Source: Gemmatimonadota bacterium
GTDB lineage: Bacteria > Gemmatimonadota > Gemmatimonadetes > Longimicrobiales > Gaopeijiaceae
Direction: 5' to 3'
Assembly (NCBI GenBank): GCA_015492755.1
Contig: WGEM01000056.1
Coordinates: 1 to 5,291, forward strand
Length of the DNA stretch: 5,291 bases
The notes beneath the pieces are model-generated. The model made no database searches. It saw nothing but the letters and a program-made list of their open reading frames with translations, and was not told the DNA's origin. Of this stretch, positions 1 to 5,291 are shown one piece after another; position 1 is the first letter of the stretch, and the number at the start of each line of letters is the position of its first letter. The position numbers and the translations under genes were made by a program.

Positions 1-8
1 CCTTCCTT
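1..8 (-). promoter_or_regulatory. possible Shine-Dalgarno sequence of a further downstream gene
   Basis: Read on the minus strand these bases are AAGGAAGG, a purine-rich match to the ribosome-binding consensus, about 31 bases after the bshB1 stop codon. No ATG lies between that stop and the window edge, so a next gene of the same operon could start just beyond the edge. This is a short motif match only. A stretch coding for something else, or chance, cannot be excluded. Confidence 0.25.
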
Positions 9-39
9 GCGGCGGACTTCGTAGCGCGCGCGGTGGCCG

Positions 40-765
40 TCAGAAGGTGGCCACGCCCAGATCCGCCAGGTCGCCCACCTCCAGCGCTTCGTCTACCGCG
101 AAGGGCTCGCCGTACGCCACCCGGATCCGGCTCCCGTAGTGCGCCATCTGTGCCCGCACGTGATCGAAGAGCGGACGGTCACCGCCGGGATAGACCTCGC
201 CGGCCTGGATGACGCCCTTGAACTGTGAGGCGTAACACGCCAGCGCCTCCAGTTTTCGCTCCATCTGCCGGGTGATGTCCACCACGAAGCCGGGCACCAC
301 CACGTCTTCCCGGAAGGCGGTGGCATACACCACCTTCACCGGTCGGTAGGGTGCCCCTCCGGCATCGAATCGCTTCAACCCCGCCAGGAAGCAGGCATCG
401 CGCACCAGCTCCGAGGCGATGCGGTGATCCCGGTGGCGCCCCGCCTTCCAGTGGGTCACCACCACCCTCGGCCTGAGCTCCCGCAGCTGCGCCACCACCA
501 CGCGGCGAGCCTCGTGGTCGTTCTCCAGCCGGCTGTCGGGGAGACCCGCCGTGCGACGGACCTCCAGGCCCATGACGCGTGCCGCCGCGTCCGCCTCGCG
601 GGCGCGGAGTTCGGCGGAGCCGGAGCTGCCCGCCTCGCCCCGCGTCAGGTCCAGCACACCCACGCGCTTCCCGGCGTCGGCGCTCTTGATGAGCGCGCCT
701 CCGCACAGCAACTCCGCGTCGTCGGGGTGCGCCATCACCGCCAGGACGTCGAGTTCGTGACTCAT
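40..765 (-). CDS. bshB1: bacillithiol biosynthesis deacetylase BshB1 (LmbE/PIG-L family)
   Basis: A cytoplasmic zinc-dependent N-deacetylase of 241 residues, the usual family length. BshB1 removes the acetyl group from N-acetylglucosaminyl-L-malate, the second step of bacillithiol synthesis between BshA and BshC. The metal site is visible: AHPDD at residues 12-16 (His13 and Asp16 as zinc ligands, Asp15 as likely general base) and HRDH at 111-114 (His114 as third ligand). Other family signatures are DLTRGEAGSSG near 39-49, LPDSRLEN near 75-82, FVVDIT followed by MERKLEAL and YASQF, and a C-terminal YGEPF followed by a DL-rich tail. There is no signal peptide or membrane segment. The ATG is 3 bases after the stop of the preceding permease gene. 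The only Shine-Dalgarno-like bases (AGG) overlap that stop and sit too close to the ATG, so translation is probably coupled. The TGA stop is clear. A related role, amidase on bacillithiol S-conjugates, is possible because the same fold does both reactions, but the sequence resembles BshB1 most. Confidence 0.92.
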   Translation of the reverse strand: MSHELDVLAVMAHPDDAELLCGGALIKSADAGKRVGVLDLTRGEAGSSGSAELRAREADAAARVMGLEVRRTAGLPDSRLENDHEARRVVVAQLRELRPRVVVTHWKAGRHRDHRIASELVRDACFLAGLKRFDAGGAPYRPVKVVYATAFREDVVVPGFVVDITRQMERKLEALACYASQFKGVIQAGEVYPGGDRPLFDHVRAQMAHYGSRIRVAYGEPFAVDEALEVGDLADLGVATF

Positions 766-768
766 GAC

Positions 769-2055
769 CTATTCGTAGCGCAGCGCCACCACCGGGTCCA
801 GCCGGCTGGCGCGGATGGCGGGAAGGAGACCGAAGAGCATCCCGGTGAGCGCCGCCATGGCCAGCGCCGCCCCCACAGCCCAGATGGGGATTCGGGCGGG
901 CAGGGGGGTCCACGCCGCGACGCCGGAGGCGATCCCCCAGCCGAAGAGCATCCCCAGCGCAGCGCCCACGGCCGTGAGGACCGACGCCTCCACCAGGAAC
1001 TGCCAGAGGATCTCCCGCCGCGTGGCGCCCACCGCTTTGCGGATTCCGATCTCGCGGGTGCGCTCGGTGACGCTGATGAGCATGATGCCGATGACCCCCA
1101 CACCCCCCACCAGCAGCCCCGCCGAGGAGAGCGCCAGCATCACCAGGAAGAACACACCCGTGAGCTGGTTGAAGAGATCCAGGATCTGTGCGCTGGCGAT
1201 GAGCGCGAAGTTGTTCTCTTCGATGGGCCGGAGGCGGCGGAGCCCGCGGAGGAGCGCGATGACGTCATCCTGGGCGCGCTCCAGCGTCACCCCCTCCTCG
1301 GGGACCACCTGGATCTGCGCCTGCCAGAGCGATTGCCGGAGGCGGCGGTGGGCCGCCGTCCACGGGAACACCGCCCAGTGCTTGATGGCGTTGGTGAAGA
1401 TGTTTTCCGCAGGCTCGAAGACGCCGACGACGGTGAAGGGCTCCTGCGTCCCCCGCCAGACGTTGAGCATCCGCACGCGCTGGCCGATGGGGTCACGCTG
1501 ACCGAAGAGCTCGGTGGCGAGTTCCGCGGAGAGGACCACCACCGGCTTGCCCTGCCGCACCTCCGCCGGGGTGAAGTCCCTCCCGGCGATGAAGTCACCC
1601 ACGGTGTAGGCGGGCCAGCCCGACGAGGAGCCGGACGCCTGAACCCCCCGGACGCGGTGTCCGTCCACGTCCATGTCGATGCTGAAGCTGAAGTTGTAGA
1701 GCGCTGCCTGGACGGTGGGGAGGGCCTCGATACGCCGGGCCTCTTCCTCCGTGAGTTCGGGCCGGTTCCACCAGGGCGGGCGGTTGTTGCCCTCATCCTC
1801 CACCCGTACCGCGGTGAAGTCGAAGCGCGTGACGATGAAGTTGTTGGGCCCCCCGGCCTCGAAGGCCTCCATGACGCTGGTACGGATCCCCGTGATGAGC
1901 GCCGCCAGCGCCACCACCACCGACACCCCCACCGCCACGCCCAGAATCGTGAGACTGGAGCGAATGAAGTTGGCTCGCATCGCGTCCAGGGCGATCCAGA
2001 GCCCCTCCACGATGGCACCCATACCGGGACCGGTGCGTCGACTCCACTCACTCAT
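769..2055 (-). CDS. MacB-like ABC transporter permease (second of a tandem pair)
   Basis: Inner-membrane permease of the MacB/FtsX (type VII) ABC superfamily, 428 residues from the chosen start. Its layout is: transmembrane helix 1 at about 33-57 (SSLTILGVAVGVSVV), a large periplasmic MacB_PCD domain at about 58-295, then three helices at about 302-330, 350-380 and 391-412. The cytoplasmic ERTREIGIRKAVGA segment at 331-344 contacts the ATPase in this family, and the C-terminus ends RASRLDP then ALRYE. There is no Walker A or ABC signature, so the protein needs a separate ATPase. The ATG at 2055 is chosen because it overlaps the preceding permease's stop by 8 bases (ATGAGTGA), which suits coupled translation. 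The ATG at 2022 (start MGAIVEGLW) is a real alternative and leaves a shorter N-terminal tail. Neither has a good ribosome-binding site. It probably pairs with the upstream paralogue and works with the adaptor and TolC-like genes. The substrate is not shown by the sequence. Confidence 0.93.
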   Translation of the reverse strand: MSEWSRRTGPGMGAIVEGLWIALDAMRANFIRSSLTILGVAVGVSVVVALAALITGIRTSVMEAFEAGGPNNFIVTRFDFTAVRVEDEGNNRPPWWNRPELTEEEARRIEALPTVQAALYNFSFSIDMDVDGHRVRGVQASGSSSGWPAYTVGDFIAGRDFTPAEVRQGKPVVVLSAELATELFGQRDPIGQRVRMLNVWRGTQEPFTVVGVFEPAENIFTNAIKHWAVFPWTAAHRRLRQSLWQAQIQVVPEEGVTLERAQDDVIALLRGLRRLRPIEENNFALIASAQILDLFNQLTGVFFLVMLALSSAGLLVGGVGVIGIMLISVTERTREIGIRKAVGATRREILWQFLVEASVLTAVGAALGMLFGWGIASGVAAWTPLPARIPIWAVGAALAMAALTGMLFGLLPAIRASRLDPVVALRYE

Positions 2056-3289
2056 AGCGCAGCGCGTCCACGGGATCGAGCTTGGACGCCCGTGAGGCCG
2101 GGTAGACCCCCGCCGCGATTCCCACACCCAGTCCCAGCGCCACGCCCACGCTCACCCACACCGGGCTCACCGCCGCGGGAAGGGGGGAGACCGCGGAGAT
2201 GAGCATCGCCAGGAGAATGCCGATGGCCACGCCGAAGCCGGCGCCGGCGGTGGAGAGCGTGGCGGCCTCGATGAGCACCTGGACCAGGATGTCCTTTCGG
2301 CGGGCCCCCAGCGCCTTCCTGATGCCGATCTCACGGGTGCGTTCCATGACGGAGACCAGCATGATGTTCATGATCACGATCCCGCCCACCACGAGGGCGA
2401 TGGCCACCAGCCCCGGGAGCGCCACGAAGAGGATGCGGGAGATGTTGTCCCAGAAGCTGATGGCGTCCTCCGCGGTCTCCACCGCGAAGTTATTCGGCTC
2501 GTCGGGCTTCAGGCGGTGCCGCGCCCGCATGATTCCCTCCACTTCGGCCTGAACCTCCCGAGTGAGGTCGGGGTCCAGCGCCTGGACCACGATCTCGTCC
2601 ACGCGGCCGCGCGGCGCGGTAAAGGACTGGACGGGCGAGCGCGCGGGCGCCACCACGAAGTTGTCCAGCGACTGGCCGAAGAGCGATCCGCGCTCCTCCA
2701 GCACGCCGATGACGCGGTAGGGGAAGCCGCGGATCCGGAGCGTCCTTCCCAGGGGGTCCAGCTCCTGGAAGACCACCTCCGCCGTCTCGGCGCCCAGCAC
2801 CACCACCGGCGTGCCCGCTTCGGCCTCCTGGGGCGTGAAGATGCGCCCGCGCGCAACCTCCAGCGCGCGGATCGTGAAGAACTCCGGCGAGGCGCCGATC
2901 ACCTGCACGCCGGTGGCGCTCCTGCCGTTGTCCCCCACCACCGACGAGCCGGCCGTGCTCACCACCGCCACACGCGCCGGAATGCTGAGATGGAGGCGCA
3001 GCGCCTCCGCGTCCTCGTAGGTGAGGCGCGGCCGGCGCAGGCGGGCACGCCACTCCTCCGGGTCCACGTTGATGTTCACTTCGGGCCAGCGGCGCACGGT
3101 GACGGTGTTGATCCCGAACACCTGCGAGGTGACCTCCTCGCGCACGTAGCGATCCAGCCCCTCCACCACCGTCACCACGATGATGAGGAACATCACGCCC
3201 AGGATCACCCCCAGAAGGCTGAAGAAGCTCTTCAGCTTCTGGGTGCGGATCTGCTGCAGGGCCAGGAAGACCCCTTCCCAGACGTTCAT
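2048..3289 (-). CDS. MacB-like ABC transporter permease (first of a tandem pair)
   Basis: Inner-membrane MacB/FtsX-type permease of 413 residues. Helix 1 lies at about 21-42 (FFSLLGVILGVMFLIIVV), followed by a periplasmic MacB_PCD domain to about 280. Helices follow at about 286-312, 335-365 and 376-396, and the tail reads RASKLDP then ALRYE. The conserved cytoplasmic segment ERTREIGIRKALGA at 316-329 is nearly identical to that of the following permease, which marks the two as paralogues, while their periplasmic domains differ widely. MacB of Proteobacteria carries an N-terminal ATPase domain of about 220 residues. Here it is absent, since the protein begins directly at helix 1. The ATG lies 22 bases after the adaptor stop without a recognisable Shine-Dalgarno sequence, so translation may depend on coupling to the adaptor gene. 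Family members export macrolides, peptides, lipoproteins or siderophores, or act only as mechanotransmitters. The substrate cannot be read from this sequence. Confidence 0.94.
   Translation of the reverse strand: MNVWEGVFLALQQIRTQKLKSFFSLLGVILGVMFLIIVVTVVEGLDRYVREEVTSQVFGINTVTVRRWPEVNINVDPEEWRARLRRPRLTYEDAEALRLHLSIPARVAVVSTAGSSVVGDNGRSATGVQVIGASPEFFTIRALEVARGRIFTPQEAEAGTPVVVLGAETAEVVFQELDPLGRTLRIRGFPYRVIGVLEERGSLFGQSLDNFVVAPARSPVQSFTAPRGRVDEIVVQALDPDLTREVQAEVEGIMRARHRLKPDEPNNFAVETAEDAISFWDNISRILFVALPGLVAIALVVGGIVIMNIMLVSVMERTREIGIRKALGARRKDILVQVLIEAATLSTAGAGFGVAIGILLAMLISAVSPLPAAVSPVWVSVGVALGLGVGIAAGVYPASRASKLDPVDALRYE
3210..3243 (-). repeat. inverted repeat / predicted mRNA hairpin inside the permease gene
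   Basis: Two arms pair over 15 base pairs: 3219-3225 with 3229-3235 (perfect, three-base loop at 3226-3228), then 3210-3217 with 3236-3243, with a single unpaired base at 3218. In the mRNA it begins about 46 bases after the permease ATG and encodes QKLKSFFSLLG. No T-run follows on the transcribed strand, so it is not an intrinsic terminator. AAG (Lys) and CTT/TTC codons are complementary, so the protein sequence itself favours such pairing and the hairpin may have no function. Confidence 0.5.
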
Positions 3290-3311
3290 GCGAGGCGTGG
3301 CTGGGGATGGC

Positions 3312-4592
3312 TCACTCGATGACCGGCCCTTCGGTGATGCGGATGGCGTCGCCGTCCTTGAGTTGCCGGATCCGCTGATACGGCCCCGCCACCACCGTGT
3401 CGCCCACGTTGACCCCTTCCAGGATCTGGAAGTACTCCTGCCCCGTGATCCCGACGCGTACCGGCTGGAAGCTCACCGTATGGTCGTGGACGAGGAAGAC
3501 GCCTTCCACATCCACCTTCTGGTCCTCCTTGAGCTCGGTGGCCACCACGCCCTCGGGCCAGTACTGACTCCCGTACTTTTCCTTCAGCGTGTCCGGGTGC
3601 AGCTCACGCACCGTAAGCGCGATGATGGGCACCGCCACCGCGTCCTCGGCGGTGTCCACGATGATGTCGGCGGTGGCGGAGAGATCAGGACGCAGGTCGT
3701 ACGTGGTGGAGTCCAGGGTGATGACCACCTCGAAGTCGATGGCGGCCTGCTGCCCGCCGGTCTGCTGCTGCGGCGGGTTGATGGCGGAGTTGCCGATCTC
3801 GGTGACGCGACCGGTGAAGATGGTGTCGGGGAAGGCGTCGATGCGGATGAGGGCGCTGTCGCCTACGGCGATGTCGGGTACGTCCGTCTCGTCCACCTGC
3901 ACCACCACCTCCATCACCGAGAGGTCGGAGATGGTGAGCACGAGGCTCCCGGGGTTGTTCATCGTCCCGACGATGACCGTCTCTCCCTCCTCCACGTTCA
4001 GACGGGTCACGCGGCCGTCCATCGGTGCGCGGAAGATGGTCTTGGAGAGCCGCTCCTGCGCCTCCTCCAGCGCCGCCCGCGCCTGTTCCACACCGTACTC
4101 CGCCGAAGCCAGCGTCGCCCGCGCCACGTCCACGGTGGTCTGCGCGTCCTCCACCTGCTGTCGGCTCACCAACAGGGAGTCGCGCGCGCGGAGCGCCAGG
4201 AGGCGATCCAGATCGCGCTCGGCCCGGATCAGGTTGGCCTCCTGCTGCGCTCGCTGGGCTTCCATCTGCGCCAGCGTGGCCTCGGCTCGCCGGACCGCCG
4301 CCTCGTACTGATCGGGTTCCAGCTTCAGGAGGATCTGGCCCCGCACCACGTCGTCGCCCTCGTCCACCAGGAGTTCGGCCACGCGGGCGGAGATGTCGGA
4401 ACTCATGTCCACCGCCCGGCGCGCGCGGATGTTCCCGCTGGCGGTGACGATCTCCACCAGGTCCCGGGCCTGCACCTCTTCCACCCGCACTTCCACGCCC
4501 CGCTCGCGTCCGCGGGTGGCGGAGAGCGCGGCGGCGCTCCCCAGCACGAGGACCACGCCGATGCCGATGAGAACCTTCGTTCTGGCTTCCAT
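3312..4592 (-). CDS. MacA/HlyD-family periplasmic adaptor (membrane fusion protein)
   Basis: Adaptor of 426 residues linking an inner-membrane ABC permease to an outer-membrane TolC-like duct. An N-terminal membrane anchor lies at about 7-25 (VLIGIGVVLVLGSAAALSA) without a lipobox cysteine, so it is probably anchored by that helix. The first half of the lipoyl-like domain is at about 50-95, with the pattern ISARVAELLVDEGDDVVRGQ. A heptad-rich helical hairpin runs from about 96 to 185, with abundant Ala, Glu, Gln and Arg. The second lipoyl half, FRAPMDGRVTRLNVEEGETV, is at about 187-206. A beta-barrel domain at about 225-325 and a membrane-proximal domain to the C-terminus follow. Two unusual stretches are a Gln-rich loop (PPQQQTGGQQ, about 273-282) and a charged insert at about 331-360. 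The ATG lies 14 bases after the stop of the TolC-like gene, with a weak GGA ribosome-binding element about 8 bases upstream. MacA is the closest functional model, while RND-type adaptors are less likely because ABC permeases follow directly. Confidence 0.94.
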   Translation of the reverse strand: MEARTKVLIGIGVVLVLGSAAALSATRGRERGVEVRVEEVQARDLVEIVTASGNIRARRAVDMSSDISARVAELLVDEGDDVVRGQILLKLEPDQYEAAVRRAEATLAQMEAQRAQQEANLIRAERDLDRLLALRARDSLLVSRQQVEDAQTTVDVARATLASAEYGVEQARAALEEAQERLSKTIFRAPMDGRVTRLNVEEGETVIVGTMNNPGSLVLTISDLSVMEVVVQVDETDVPDIAVGDSALIRIDAFPDTIFTGRVTEIGNSAINPPQQQTGGQQAAIDFEVVITLDSTTYDLRPDLSATADIIVDTAEDAVAVPIIALTVRELHPDTLKEKYGSQYWPEGVVATELKEDQKVDVEGVFLVHDHTVSFQPVRVGITGQEYFQILEGVNVGDTVVAGPYQRIRQLKDGDAIRITEGPVIE

Positions 4593-4606
4593 ATGATGCG
4601 TTCCGG

Positions 4607-5291
4607 TCAGTTTCTCAGGGATGTCCCGACGAGCGTCTCGAGGTTCGTGACGGCGTCGTGGTATGCGAACACGGCGGTGAGGTGGTCACGTTCGGCCTGT
4701 CGGAGCGCGGTCTGCGCGTCGGCCAGCTCCACGAAGCTGATGGCCCCGAGCTGGTAGCGCTCGCGCGCCAGCCTGAGTTGCTGCTCCGCCAGATCACGGT
4801 TCCGCGCCTCCAGCACCGCGCTCCGGTAGGCGGTGCGGACGTTGGCCAGACCCACCGAGATGTCTGCCACCAACGCCAGCTCCTGCTCCCGGAGCTGCAG
4901 CGCCAGGTCGTCCCGCTGGATCTTGGCCGCCTCCACGTTCCGCTGCCGGGTGAGCCCCTGAAAGATGGGGATGCTGATACCGAAGCTCACCGACGGCGGC
5001 GAGCGTTCGAAGCGGAAGGGGAACTGGTCGTTCTCCTCGAGGATCCTGCGGCGCTGCTCGTCCGTGAAGACGTAGCGCGAGCAGTCCATGGGCGGCAGGG
5101 GGTCGGCGAGTCGCGCGTACAGGTCGTTGGTCTGGAGACACTGCTGCACCTGTGCCGCCACCTGCGCCTGCGCCCGCTGGATCTGGAAATCGACGCTGCT
5201 GGCTTCCCGGGTGAACCCGCTCCAGCCCGTACTGATGGAGAGGGAAGGGAGGTAGCCGGACTTGGCGGCGCTGACACCCACGTCCGCCGCC
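4607..5291 (-). CDS. TolC-family outer-membrane efflux channel, 3' part (truncated by window edge)
   Basis: The C-terminal 228 or so residues of an outer-membrane efflux protein. The reading frame stays open to the right edge (preceding residues A-A-D), so the true start is outside. A full-length family member has about 420-480 residues, so this is roughly the second structural repeat. It holds the incoming helix end with a GYLPSLSISTGW beta-strand motif, a second strand PSVSFGISIPIF followed by QG and TRQRNVEAA, then the long periplasmic helices. The latter include RERYQLGAISFVELADAQTAL, the typical G-x-x-S-F-x-[ED]-L-x-x-A-Q family signature near the C-terminus. Between the two beta strands is an unusually long segment of about 70 residues (4994-5212) with two cysteines (codons 5138-5140 and 5081-5083), where E. 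coli TolC has a short surface loop. It probably forms the outer-membrane exit of the adaptor-permease system encoded directly after it. The stop is TGA, 14 bases before the adaptor ATG. Confidence 0.93.
   Translation of the reverse strand, partial: AADVGVSAAKSGYLPSLSISTGWSGFTREASSVDFQIQRAQAQVAAQVQQCLQTNDLYARLADPLPPMDCSRYVFTDEQRRRILEENDQFPFRFERSPPSVSFGISIPIFQGLTRQRNVEAAKIQRDDLALQLREQELALVADISVGLANVRTAYRSAVLEARNRDLAEQQLRLARERYQLGAISFVELADAQTALRQAERDHLTAVFAYHDAVTNLETLVGTSLRN

Noticed and set aside
2056..2127. Extension of the second permease to an upstream GTG at 2127
   Set aside because: The 24 extra residues (Arg/Ser/Pro-rich) match no family N-terminus and would overlap the preceding gene by 80 bases. 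The ATG at 2055 or 2022 fits much better.
424..2202. A 592-codon open frame on the plus strand across the bshB1 and second permease genes
   Set aside because: It is antisense to two well-recognised genes. Its protein is rich in His, Arg, Pro and Gly without domain motifs, typical of a mirror frame in high-GC DNA.
3210..3243. The hairpin as a transcription terminator between adaptor and permease
   Set aside because: It lies inside the permease coding region and no T-run follows on the transcribed strand.
3290..3311. A promoter or lost ATPase remnant between adaptor and permease
   Set aside because: Only 22 bases are present, with no -10/-35 pattern and no coding remnant.
3180..4757. A 525-codon open frame on the plus strand across the adaptor gene
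   Set aside because: It is antisense to the adaptor, with low-complexity His/Arg/Val/Asp composition and no recognisable fold, so it is a codon-bias shadow.
5279..5281. GTG as the start of the TolC-like gene
   Set aside because: The frame remains open to the window edge and the protein would lack its signal peptide and first repeat. The GTG is an internal valine codon.

Overview
The window is high-GC bacterial DNA with five protein-coding genes, all on the minus strand. They are packed so tightly that they look like one transcription unit read from right to left. There are no RNA genes, mobile elements or CRISPR arrays, and the longest gap between genes is 22 bases. Tandem MacB-like permeases without a fused ATPase, together with a BshB1-type bacillithiol deacetylase and very high GC, would fit Gemmatimonadota. 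Acidobacteriota, Rhodothermota or a Deinococcus relative are also possible. This placement is inference from gene content, not from a phylogenetic marker.

In transcription order (right to left) the genes are: (1) the C-terminal half of a TolC-family outer-membrane channel, cut by the right edge; (2) a MacA/HlyD-type periplasmic adaptor; (3) a MacB-like ABC permease; (4) a second, paralogous MacB-like permease whose start overlaps the end of gene 3 by 8 bases; (5) a bacillithiol biosynthesis deacetylase, BshB1, which starts 3 bases after the stop of gene 4. The last 39 bases (1-39) hold no identifiable gene, but end in a purine-rich Shine-Dalgarno-like sequence that could serve a further gene just outside.

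Genes 1-4 form a tripartite efflux pump of the MacAB-TolC kind: inner-membrane permease pair, periplasmic adaptor and outer-membrane duct. No ATPase is encoded between adaptor and permeases, so the nucleotide-binding subunit must lie outside the window or be shared from another locus. The deacetylase at the 3' end makes the glucosamine-malate intermediate of the thiol cofactor bacillithiol. Its close link to an exporter may be accidental packing, or may hint at thiol-based detoxification with export of conjugates.

The points most worth a second look are a long two-cysteine insertion in the outer-membrane channel, the missing ATPase, the bshB1-exporter linkage, and a strong 15-bp hairpin inside the start of the first permease gene.
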